This document shows positions 1-5,161 of a stretch of DNA of 7,666 nt, in pieces (the first letter of the stretch is position 1; each line of letters begins with the position of its first letter). The notes below the pieces were generated by a model, which searched no databases, had not been told where the DNA came from, and saw only the letters and a program-made list of their open reading frames with translations. Source of the DNA: Pseudomonadota bacterium (GTDB taxonomy: Bacteria > Pseudomonadota > Alphaproteobacteria > Acetobacterales > Acetobacteraceae); contig JAKBAQ010000136.1 in NCBI GenBank assembly GCA_021808985.1, positions 1 to 7,666 on the forward strand, read 5' to 3'. Position numbers and translations under genes: made by a program.

Positions 1-198
1 CCTGCCGGATAACACCGAAAACCGAATATCTCACAGCAAAACATCCAACATGAAAATATACTTTTATTCCTGAGAGTTAAATACAATTATGAAGGGGAAT
101 AAAAACCATGTCAAATAACCAAAAGCCTGAATATCCGTTTTTTCACGCCCGCCGCTTTTTTAATTTTTCAAAATATCCAGCAAATTCCAGGCATGCCT
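1..198. other. AT-rich intergenic edge, no recognised gene
   Basis: This stretch is visibly richer in A and T than the rest of the window. I recognise no conserved protein in it on either strand. It holds one short ORF with a plausible ribosome-binding site, listed separately. The 9-mer AATATCCAG occurs at 172-180 and again at 261-269, and related ATATC words lie near 25 and 132. A 10-bp palindrome, AGGCATGCCT, sits at 189-198. It probably separates the permease gene from a neighbour to the left that is outside the window. Confidence 0.5.
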
Positions 199-254
199 CA
201 AGGCCAGGAAGCTTCCTGGCCTTGCCGGTCACACCTTCGTCCCAGGCTTTTTAG
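108..254 (+). CDS. Doubtful small ORF, 48 codons, hypothetical
   Basis: An ATG at 108 follows an AAGGGG ribosome-binding-like stretch at 92-97 and opens 48 codons ending in TAG at 252-254. The start reads MSNNQKPEYPFFHARRF, basic and aromatic, then rich in Ser and Pro. There is no hydrophobic segment, signal peptide or recognisable motif. A TACAAT at 82-87 could be a -10 box, but no good -35 precedes it. The ORF runs through a 26-bp palindrome that looks like a hairpin and ends 4 bases inside the permease stop region on the opposite strand, which argues against it. Its codons are AT-rich and unlike those of neighbouring genes. I recognise no family. It is kept only because of the ribosome-binding site and may be chance. 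Confidence 0.15.
   Translation: MSNNQKPEYPFFHARRFFNFSKYPANSRHASRPGSFLALPVTPSSQAF
199..224 (-). terminator. Perfect 26-bp palindrome, likely hairpin after permease
   Basis: Positions 199-224 form a perfect inverted repeat centred on AAGCTT, with arm CAAGGCCAGGAAG. It begins 27 bases after the permease stop. In RNA it could fold into a stem of about 11 bp with a tiny loop. No run of U follows on either strand, so it is not a textbook intrinsic terminator. It could act as an mRNA 3'-end stabiliser or a bidirectional terminator, or bind a dimeric protein as DNA. Confidence 0.45.
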
Positions 255-260
255 CCTGAG
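241..260 (-). other. Small stem-loop enclosing the permease stop codon
   Basis: On the minus strand this reads CTCAGGCTAAAAAGCCTGGG. It is an 8-bp stem (one G-U pair) with an AAAA loop, and the TAA stop of the permease lies at the loop junction. It precedes the larger hairpin at 199-224 by about 16 bases, so the message would end in two consecutive hairpins. Its function is not known. It may protect the 3' end or contribute to termination. Confidence 0.3.
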
Positions 261-1975
261 AATATCCAGTTCGAAATCAGAACAACCGCAACCCCTCCAA
301 TCAGCGTGAGATAGGGAAGCACCCCCGCCCGCTTGGTGGAAACATCGCCAGACCCGCCAACATGCAAATCCTCCAGCATATTGGCCGGAAATTTCCCGCC
401 ATCCTGGATGAAGTGGCGGAAGCAGAACACCGGAATGATCATGGCCGCGAAAATCATCCCAGCCCACAGCGCATCCGGATTCCACGTCTTCGCCCCGGCC
501 CCCATGAACATCGCGTTGACAAAGGCAAACACACTGCCCAGCCCCAGCAGCCAGGTCGGCGCGCGATAGGGGCGCGCCGTCTTGCCTGAATCAATCCGGT
601 GAATCCACCCCGCATTCAAATTCAGGAAATTGAAGATGATATACCCACAATTTGAAACCGCGAGAATAAAGAAGAAGCTGGTCGCATCCGTCGAGGCCAC
701 CGCCAGCACGAGCAAATTCGCGCAAAGGTCGGTCCACATCGCCCGCGTCGGCGCGCCATGCGCATTCACATGCGAAAGATACCGCGGCAGCCAGCCATCC
801 ACCGAGCCCTGATAAAGCGTGCGCGACGAACCCGCCATCGCCGTCATGATGGAGAGGATCAGCGCCAATATCATCAGCATGACCATCACGGAATGAATGA
901 GCGCGCCGCCGCCCACCATGTCCGCCATCGCGGAGGCAACCCCCGTCCCCGCCGCGATCGAGGGATCAAGCATCCCCGTCAGCCCCAGCGCGCCCTGGAA
1001 GGTGAAGGGCACCAGAATGAAGAGCAGCAGGCACAGCAGGCCGGAATAGAAAATCGCCTTGAACGTGTCCGTCCCCGGATTTTTAAACTCGCTCGTATAG
1101 CACACGGCCGTTTCAAAACCATAGGTTGACCATGCGGCGATGAACATCGCCCCCAGCACCAGCGTCCAGCCGGATATGTTCCACGCCCCCATCCCCGGCG
1201 CGCCAGCGCTGGCCAGCGGCACCAGCGGCCAATAGCTGGTGTTGTAATGCACGGCACCGTTCAACAGCGGCACCACACCCACGATCAGCATCGGGACGAT
1301 CACCAAAAGCCCAATATATTTCTGGACATTCGCCGTCCCCAAAATGCCGCGATGCTGAATCGCGAAGGTGATCAGCATCAGCACCGCGCCGATGAAGAAT
1401 GTCGAATTCAGCGAGAACCCAACCGCGCCCAGCTTGCCGCTGAACAGCGTCCAACTCTGCAAGGCTGGCGTCAGCGCCGCGATCGCGGCATTCACCTGCG
1501 CCTGCTGCCCGCCCGCGATCCCGGCGCCATGCTGCGCGATCCATTGCAGCACAACGGGTGAATTGGCGGCCGGAATGGGCGCCAGCGCGTTCAATATATA
1601 TCCGGCCGCGATGGTGCATCCCAGCGAGAGCACGGGCGACCAGGCGAACCAGTTGCACCAGACCGAGAGCGGCGCGATGAACTTGCTGTAGCGTATCCAC
1701 GCCGCCGCCCCATAAATTGAGGCCCCGCCTGACTTATTCGGAAACAAGCCGGCAATTTCCGCATAGGTGAATGACTGGATAAAGCCCATGAGCATCGAGG
1801 CCGTCCAAATTAAAAAGGCGAGATTTCCGACCATTCCGGAAATCCCGCCTATTGAGAACAGCACCAATGCCGGAACGCCGCTGGCCACCCAGAACGCCCC
1901 CTTCCAATCAATGGAGCGGCGTAACGTACCTGCCTCCCCAACCGCTAAACCGGTTTCCGCCGTTATATCGCTCAT
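251..1975 (-). CDS. APC-superfamily amino acid/amine permease
   Basis: A 574-residue integral membrane transporter, probably moving an amino acid or amine into the cell by proton- or sodium-coupled symport or antiport. Family marks are a glycine-rich first helix break (SIGGISG, 41-47), the APC stretch YAEIAGLFPNKSGGASIYG (71-89), and the cytoplasmic motif RTLYQGSVDGWLPRYL followed by GAPTRA (385-412). I count about 12 to 13 hydrophobic helices, the last near 553-571. An Ala/Pro/Gln-rich stretch at about 131-185 is longer than the usual loop between these helices. The frame stays open to an ATG at 2059, but that codon lies in the sigma-54 promoter. The ATG at 1975 (MSDITAETG) follows GTGGGGGTAGTG, a usable ribosome-binding site, so I chose it. 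Substrate cannot be read from the sequence. The sigma-54 promoter suggests nitrogen-linked control. No frameshift is seen. Confidence 0.9.
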   Translation of the reverse strand: MSDITAETGLAVGEAGTLRRSIDWKGAFWVASGVPALVLFSIGGISGMVGNLAFLIWTASMLMGFIQSFTYAEIAGLFPNKSGGASIYGAAAWIRYSKFIAPLSVWCNWFAWSPVLSLGCTIAAGYILNALAPIPAANSPVVLQWIAQHGAGIAGGQQAQVNAAIAALTPALQSWTLFSGKLGAVGFSLNSTFFIGAVLMLITFAIQHRGILGTANVQKYIGLLVIVPMLIVGVVPLLNGAVHYNTSYWPLVPLASAGAPGMGAWNISGWTLVLGAMFIAAWSTYGFETAVCYTSEFKNPGTDTFKAIFYSGLLCLLLFILVPFTFQGALGLTGMLDPSIAAGTGVASAMADMVGGGALIHSVMVMLMILALILSIMTAMAGSSRTLYQGSVDGWLPRYLSHVNAHGAPTRAMWTDLCANLLVLAVASTDATSFFFILAVSNCGYIIFNFLNLNAGWIHRIDSGKTARPYRAPTWLLGLGSVFAFVNAMFMGAGAKTWNPDALWAGMIFAAMIIPVFCFRHFIQDGGKFPANMLEDLHVGGSGDVSTKRAGVLPYLTLIGGVAVVLISNWIFSG

Positions 1976-2057
1976 CACTACCCCCACAGTTTTTAATAAC
2001 TTGGCACGCGGCTTTGCACCTGCCTTCCGGCCCAGGCCAACACCCCACGCTATAGTC

Positions 2058-2075
2058 AAGCAAATTCTGTGCCAA
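2058..2075 (-). promoter_or_regulatory. Sigma-54 (-24/-12) promoter for permease
   Basis: The minus strand reads TTGGCACAGAATTTGCTT. Compared with the sigma-54 consensus TGGCAC-N5-TTGCW, both hexamer parts match and exactly 10 bases separate the invariant GG (2072-2073) from GC (2060-2061). Initiation would fall near 2048, giving a leader of about 70 bases before the ATG at 1975. It also rules out the more distal in-frame ATG at 2059. Sigma-54 promoters need a bacterial enhancer-binding protein, and none is encoded here. Confidence 0.7.
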
Positions 2076-2108
2076 AAATTTTTTTGGTATAAAAGGCCGG
2101 TTTTTGGC
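2071..2108. repeat. AT-rich inverted repeat beside the -24 box
   Basis: GCCAAAAA at 2071-2078 is the inverse of TTTTTGGC at 2101-2108. Inside it, CCAAAAA at 2072-2078 also pairs with TTTTTGG at 2081-2087. The repeat overlaps the GG of the -24 element. It could be a protein-binding site or curved A-tract DNA just upstream of the promoter. Confidence 0.35.
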
Positions 2109-2153
2109 TAGTCTGAAAGCGGACGAATTTCTTAATGGTTAAAGTTTGTACTT

Positions 2154-2182
2154 CTTATGAATACGTTTTGCGCTTTGGTCAA
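2154..2182 (-). promoter_or_regulatory. Possible sigma-70 promoter toward the permease
   Basis: On the minus strand TTGACC (2182-2177) is followed after 17 bases by CATAAG (2159-2154). The spacing is ideal and the -35 is good, but the -10 matches only four of six consensus positions. It would start near 2147 and give a leader of about 170 bases. It could provide basal permease expression alongside the sigma-54 promoter, or be chance. Confidence 0.3.
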
Positions 2183-2257
2183 CATTTATGCTTTTCAGGA
2201 ATTCCCGCACACGGCAGCGCGACCGCGCCCCCTGGGGCCGGCCGCGCGCATCCGCAA

Positions 2258-2279
2258 GCCTGGCGGCTCACCCGCCGGC
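2258..2279 (-). terminator. GC-rich stem-loop, possible end of sqr operon
   Basis: The minus-strand transcript has GCCGGCGG, loop GTGAG, then CCGCC-A-GGC, an 8-bp stem with one bulged A. It lies 85 bases past the DUF2892 stop and 8 bases past the 21-codon ORF. No U tract follows, so the terminator role is weakly supported. Confidence 0.25.
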
Positions 2280-2287
2280 AATGCCCC

Positions 2288-2353
2288 TCAAATCACCTCG
2301 GCGCCCGGCGCCAGCTGGTCAAACGCCTCCAGCGCCTTCCAGTCCTCGATCAT
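2288..2353 (-). CDS. Possible 21-residue ORF after DUF2892 gene
   Basis: Directly after the TAA of the DUF2892 gene (2365-2367) the minus strand has GGAGGGG, six or so bases before an ATG at 2353. That ATG opens 21 codons beginning MIEDWKALEAF and ending LAPGAEVI, with TGA at 2288-2290. The ribosome-binding site is as good as those of the real genes in the operon, and the peptide uses the same G-rich codons. No family is recognised and there is no membrane segment. It could be a genuine small operon-encoded peptide, or the surviving start of a gene whose remainder is lost. I found no continuation in the following frames. Confidence 0.3.
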   Translation of the reverse strand: MIEDWKALEAFDQLAPGAEVI

Positions 2354-2364
2354 GCGCCCCTCCG

Positions 2365-2568
2365 TTATTTAAAAGCGCAGCCCGCCGGCAGGCCGAGTTT
2401 CTTGAACACGAACGCCGCCGGGCAAACCCCGGTGAACCCCGTCTGCAGCAAATTCAGCCCGATAAAAGCGGTGAACAGCAAAAACCACTGGCTCACCCAC
2501 AGCGTCAGCACCAGGCTCAGCAGCACCATCGCCCCCGCGAAGGAGAACACAGCTCTATCAATCGTCAT
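2365..2568 (-). CDS. DUF2892 (YgaP-like) two-helix inner-membrane protein
   Basis: A 67-residue protein of the DUF2892 family, the membrane domain found at the C-terminus of E. coli YgaP. Two hydrophobic segments lie at about 7-25 and 28-44, followed by the family signature GLNLLQTGFTGVCPA (37-51) and a short KKLGLPAGC tail. Cys49 in the CPA motif and Cys64 are the only cysteines. The frame continues to an ATG at 2616 inside trxC, but the ATG at 2568 (MTIDRAV) follows AAGGACAAACCG and gives the usual family length. It lies 16 bases after trxC, so the two are co-transcribed with sqr. In YgaP this domain is fused to a rhodanese. Here the rhodanese is a separate gene on the other arm. Its biochemical role is unsettled; a membrane anchor or sulfur-relay partner is an inference. 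Confidence 0.88.
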   Translation of the reverse strand: MTIDRAVFSFAGAMVLLSLVLTLWVSQWFLLFTAFIGLNLLQTGFTGVCPAAFVFKKLGLPAGCAFK

Positions 2569-2584
2569 CGGTTTGTCCTTTCCA

Positions 2585-3016
2585 TTATGCAACGGCCGCG
2601 CGTGCCCAGCGCACAATCTGCTCAGCCGTCATCGCCCCGGCATTCTGTTTCACCAGCACGCCATTTTTAAACAGCAGCAAGGTCGGAATCGCCCGCACGC
2701 CATGGCGCGTCATGGTCCCCGGCGCCTCGTCGCCGTTCAGTTTCAGCAGGCGCATGTTCGGCTCCAGCTGCGCCGCCGCCTGTTCGTAATGCGGCGCCAT
2801 CGCCCGGCACGGCCCGCACCACGGCGCCCATATGTCAACCAGCACCGGCACGCCGTCACTCTTCACATGCCGCGCCAGCCCCGCCTCATCCACAGCCGCC
2901 GGATGCCCGTTAAACAGCGGCTCATGGCACCCGCCGCAGCGCGGCGCCGCACTCAGCTTCTCCGCCGGCAAGCGGTTCACCGCCCCGCAGGCGGGGCAAA
3001 CCAAAGTCATCGGCAT
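2585..3016 (-). CDS. trxC: Thioredoxin 2 (zinc-ribbon thioredoxin)
   Basis: A cytoplasmic 143-residue thiol-disulfide oxidoreductase of the thioredoxin-2 class, about the length of E. coli TrxC (139). The N-terminal zinc ribbon is CPAC (Cys7, Cys10) and CGGC (Cys27, Cys30). The thioredoxin fold follows, with active site WCGPC (Cys67, Cys70), the cis-proline in AIPT (Pro111) and the glycine of KNGV. The start at 3016 is preceded by GAAGGAGGGCGTT, the strongest ribosome-binding site in the window. The gene lies 32 bases after sqr and 16 bases before the DUF2892 gene. Within this operon its likely job is to reduce protein or low-molecular persulfides and release sulfide, or to accept sulfane sulfur. 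That role is inferred from context, while general reductase activity is established for the family. Confidence 0.93.
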   Translation of the reverse strand: MPMTLVCPACGAVNRLPAEKLSAAPRCGGCHEPLFNGHPAAVDEAGLARHVKSDGVPVLVDIWAPWCGPCRAMAPHYEQAAAQLEPNMRLLKLNGDEAPGTMTRHGVRAIPTLLLFKNGVLVKQNAGAMTAEQIVRWARAAVA

Positions 3017-3048
3017 AACGCCCTCCTTCGCAAAAACACCTGGTGCTC

Positions 3049-4329
3049 TCAGCGCGTTTTGTTCTCAAGCTTATGCAGCTTCATCTTGTGCATCAGATAG
3101 CGCTCATAAAACGGCTCGCTCTTGCCGATGCGCACCTTGCGCAAAAAATACCGTTCGAACCCAACCTTCGCCAAATGCACCCACTTGCCCTTGGCTGACC
3201 AGTTGGCATTGCGCGGCGGCAATTGCGGCTGCGCCACGAAGGCCACCCCCCCATCGCCGAAATCAGCCAGGCAGATCGCATTCCATGAAGGCTTGATGGT
3301 CGCATCCCCGCCCCGCAGCAGCGCGCCGATATTATGCGCGGTTGAGGTCACCATGGATTCGATCATGAACCCCGTCTTCGGCACCCCCAGCGGCACCGGC
3401 GTCTTGCCGATCGACGGAATCGCCACGCACACGCCAATGGAGAACACATTCCTGTAAGTGGGGTTGCGCTGATACGCATCGGCCAGAATAAACCCGCGCG
3501 GATTGCTCAAGCCCGGCACGCCAAACACCGCCGGCACGCCGCGGAAGGGCGGCATCAGCATGGCATAGCCAAAATCCAGCTCATGCGTGGCCTTCAGCGC
3601 GGCATCCTCGCCCAGCTCCTCCACCACCATCCGCCCGGCGGCAATCTCGCGCACCCGCGCATTGGTAATCCATTTAATATGCCGGTTGCGCAGCTCGCTT
3701 TCCATCATCCCCTTGGTGTCGCCCACGCCATCAAGGCCAAGATGCCCGATATACGGCTCCGGGGTGATATAGGTCATCGGCACCTTGTGGCGGATGCCGC
3801 GCTTGCGCAGCTCCGTATCCACGATGAAGGCGAACTCATAAGCCGGCCCAAAGCAGGAAACCCCCTGCGCCGCGCCGATCACGATCGGCCCCGGATTCTT
3901 GCAGAACTCCTCAAACGCCGCGAACGCCTGCTCGGCATGCCCCGTCTCGCAGATCGACTGCGTATGCGCCATCGGCCCAAGCCCCGGCACCTCGTCAAAC
4001 GCCAGCTCCGGCCCGGTGGCGATAATCAGATAATCATAGGCAATCGCCGCGCCATCGGGCATGCGCACCAGATTCTCCTCCGGCACCACGCGCTGCGCCC
4101 CCTCGGTGATAAAGCGTATCTTCTTGCGCTGCATCACCTTGGTCAGGTCAACCTCGATATCCTTGCGCTGCCGCCAGCCCACGGCCACCCACGGGTTGGA
4201 GGGAAAGAACTGATACACCGCCCCCTTGCCGATCACCGTAATCCGGTCATCCGGCCGCAGCTGCTCCGCCATTTCATACGCCATCAAAGTCCCGCCCAAT
4301 CCGGCGCCCAGAATCACAATTTCAGCCAT
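3049..4329 (-). CDS. sqr: Sulfide:quinone oxidoreductase
   Basis: A 426-residue FAD enzyme that oxidises sulfide to sulfane sulfur or polysulfide and passes electrons to membrane quinone. The N-terminus has the FAD-binding fold VILGAGLGG (5-13), then PSNPWVAVGW (43-52) and ATGPELAF (104-111). Three cysteines match the redox set of the Acidithiobacillus ferrooxidans enzyme (Cys128, 160, 356): Cys127 in SICETGH, Cys159 in SCFGPAYE and Cys353 in NAICLADFGD. KTGFMIES (318-325) and the aromatic, basic C-terminus (WVHLAKVGFERYFLRK onward) fit quinone binding and monotopic membrane attachment. The frame extends to an ATG at 4359, but that codon overlaps the predicted -10 box. The ATG at 4329 follows GGGAACC and places the FAD motif at the usual distance. 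It is first gene of the sqr-trxC-DUF2892 operon, divergent from and probably repressed by the BigR-like regulator. Confidence 0.95.
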   Translation of the reverse strand: MAEIVILGAGLGGTLMAYEMAEQLRPDDRITVIGKGAVYQFFPSNPWVAVGWRQRKDIEVDLTKVMQRKKIRFITEGAQRVVPEENLVRMPDGAAIAYDYLIIATGPELAFDEVPGLGPMAHTQSICETGHAEQAFAAFEEFCKNPGPIVIGAAQGVSCFGPAYEFAFIVDTELRKRGIRHKVPMTYITPEPYIGHLGLDGVGDTKGMMESELRNRHIKWITNARVREIAAGRMVVEELGEDAALKATHELDFGYAMLMPPFRGVPAVFGVPGLSNPRGFILADAYQRNPTYRNVFSIGVCVAIPSIGKTPVPLGVPKTGFMIESMVTSTAHNIGALLRGGDATIKPSWNAICLADFGDGGVAFVAQPQLPPRNANWSAKGKWVHLAKVGFERYFLRKVRIGKSEPFYERYLMHKMKLHKLENKTR

Positions 4330-4353
4330 GAACCGGTTCCCGTGTTTTTGCCG

Positions 4354-4382
4354 TTGCATATATATTCGTTAATTCGTATATA
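4354..4382 (+). promoter_or_regulatory. Promoter of regulator-rhodanese-RND operon
   Basis: TTGCAT (4354-4359), a 17-base spacer and TATATA (4377-4382) make a moderate sigma-70 promoter wholly within the operator dyad. Initiation would fall at about 4388-4391, on or next to the regulator ATG at 4390, so the message would be leaderless or nearly so. Consistent with this, no ribosome-binding sequence precedes that ATG. Confidence 0.5.
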
Positions 4383-4387
4383 CGCAA
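4359..4387 (-). promoter_or_regulatory. Promoter of sqr-trxC-DUF2892 operon
   Basis: On the minus strand TTGCGT (4387-4382), a 17-base spacer and TATATA (4364-4359) mirror the plus-strand promoter. Initiation near 4352 gives a leader of about 22 bases to the sqr ATG at 4329. The -35 of each promoter overlaps or abuts the -10 of the other, so one bound dimer, or one polymerase, would block both. Confidence 0.5.
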
Positions 4388-4389
4388 CT

Positions 4390-4761
4390 ATGAAAATAGA
4401 CGCCAGCCTCATGCACACCGCCGCCGGGCAAGCCAGCGAGATGCTGAAGTCGCTGGCCAACCCCCACCGTCTGATGATTCTCTGCCAACTGCTCGAGGGC
4501 GAGCGTTCCGTCGGCGATCTGGCCGCCTTCCTCGATCTGCGCAGCTCCACCGTCTCCCAGCACCTGGCGCTGCTGCGCCGCGACGCCCTGGTCGCCCCAA
4601 GGCGCGATGGCCAAACCATATGGTACGGCATCGCCAGCGCGCCCGCCAAAAAAATTCTCGAGACATTATTTGAACTTTACTGCGCCCCGCGTAACGATGG
4701 CGCCGAGGCCCCCGGCGGCTTTTGCGCGCACCCCCTTCAAACACCCGCACTGAAAGGCTAA
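4390..4761 (+). CDS. ArsR-family persulfide-sensing repressor (BigR/SqrR/YgaV-like)
   Basis: A 123-residue winged-helix DNA-binding repressor. The core SLANPHRLMILCQLLEGERS (21-40) and recognition helix SSTVSQHLALLRRD (52-65) are typical of ArsR proteins, followed by the wing RRDGQTIWYGI (71-81). The metal-binding ELCVCDL box is absent: the equivalent place reads ERSVGDL. Cys32 (in ILCQL) and Cys98 (in ELYC) are 66 residues apart, the same spacing as Cys42/Cys108 of Xylella BigR and Cys41/Cys107 of Rhodobacter SqrR, which form a sulfur bridge with persulfide and release DNA. The ATG at 4390 starts one base past the operator dyad and lacks a ribosome-binding site, so translation is probably leaderless. 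The tail after Cys98 is 25 residues long and holds an additional Cys112. It is followed after 4 bases by the rhodanese gene. Expected to repress both divergent operons. Confidence 0.9.
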   Translation: MKIDASLMHTAAGQASEMLKSLANPHRLMILCQLLEGERSVGDLAAFLDLRSSTVSQHLALLRRDALVAPRRDGQTIWYGIASAPAKKILETLFELYCAPRNDGAEAPGGFCAHPLQTPALKG

Positions 4762-4765
4762 CCAA

Positions 4766-5137
4766 ATGTTCTTCAACAAGAAAAAGTCAGACCTGCGCGA
4801 CTTCACCCCCGCCGAACTGCATGACGCCCTGGCCCGCCACGCGGTCACCCTGGTGGATGTCCGCGAACCCGGTGAATTCGCCGCCGCGCGCATCCACGGC
4901 TCCGTGCTCTTCCCGCTCTCCAGCTTTGACCCGCAGGCCCTCCCGCACGACCCGGCCAAACCCATCGTCCTGCATTGCGGCGTCGGCCGCCGCTCGCAGG
5001 CCGCGGCTGATCTCTGCCGCAAGGCGGGGGTTGAAATCGCCGGCCACCTCGCCGGCGGCCTCAATGCCTGGCTCCAGGCCGGCCTGCCGGTCGTCACGGT
5101 AGACCCCGCCTCCGGCAAAACCCTCGACCGCGCCTAA
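4766..5137 (+). CDS. Single-domain rhodanese sulfurtransferase
   Basis: A 123-residue cytoplasmic rhodanese that takes sulfane sulfur onto a cysteine as persulfide and passes it to a thiol acceptor. The family marks are LVDVREPGEFAAARIHGS (29-46), the active-site loop HCGVGRRS with catalytic Cys71, and the C-terminal motif HLAGGLNAWLQAGLPV. A second cysteine, Cys84, lies in the next helix. There is no signal peptide, and the start MFFNKKKSDLRDFTPAEL is basic. The loop has the six-residue length of sulfurtransferases rather than the seven of Cdc25-type phosphatases. The gene lies 4 bases after the regulator, with AAAGG in the end of that gene as a possible ribosome-binding site. It corresponds to the N-terminal half of E. 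coli YgaP, whose membrane half (DUF2892) is encoded on the opposite arm. Confidence 0.92.
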   Translation: MFFNKKKSDLRDFTPAELHDALARHAVTLVDVREPGEFAAARIHGSVLFPLSSFDPQALPHDPAKPIVLHCGVGRRSQAAADLCRKAGVEIAGHLAGGLNAWLQAGLPVVTVDPASGKTLDRA

Positions 5138-5161
5138 TCCTTCCGCAACAGGAAACACCGC

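Larger units (their letters stand above)
1976..2364. other. Intergenic regulatory region between permease and sulfide operon
   Basis: About 390 bases separate the permease start from the DUF2892 stop. The half nearer the permease (2045-2215) is AT-rich and holds the sigma-54 promoter, an AT-rich inverted repeat and a weaker sigma-70 candidate, all pointing toward the permease. The other half (2216-2364) is GC-rich and holds a 21-codon ORF and a hairpin that may mark the end of the sqr operon. I looked for an NtrC-type dyad (TGCAC...GTGCA) and saw none. Confidence 0.6.
4353..4388. promoter_or_regulatory. 36-bp operator dyad for BigR/SqrR-like regulator
   Basis: GTTGC-N-TATATA (4353-4364) and TATATA-N-GCAAC (4377-4388) form an inverted repeat with 11 paired positions per arm, separated by 12 bases centred on TTAA. 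ATTCGT is also directly repeated at 4364-4369 and 4372-4377. An AT-rich dyad over the -10 region is how BigR-type repressors are known to bind. That this dyad is the operator is inferred from its position in the only gap between regulator and sqr. Confidence 0.7.

Noticed and set aside
1113..1700. Minus-strand ORF of 195 codons within the permease gene, in another frame
   Set aside because: The permease frame has membrane helices and APC motifs throughout. This frame has none.
1976..2059. Longer permease N-terminus from the ATG at 2059
   Set aside because: The codon overlaps the sigma-54 -12 element and would be upstream of its transcription start. The ATG at 1975 has a ribosome-binding site.
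2135..3100. Plus-strand ORF of 321 codons across the intergenic region, DUF2892 and trxC genes
   Set aside because: Arg/His/Pro-rich with no domain, and antisense to two clear genes.
4330..4359. Longer SQR N-terminus from the ATG at 4359
   Set aside because: It falls in the predicted -10 box. The extra ten residues precede the normal FAD-fold start and are not expected in the family.
3583..4389. Plus-strand ORF extending the regulator to 392 codons
   Set aside because: The extension is antisense to sqr, has His/Arg/Pro-rich noise composition and would cross the shared promoter. The regulator starts at 4390.
4390..4761. Arsenic or metal sensor function for the ArsR-family protein
   Set aside because: The metal-binding cysteine box is absent, while the BigR/SqrR cysteine pair is present at exact spacing beside sqr.
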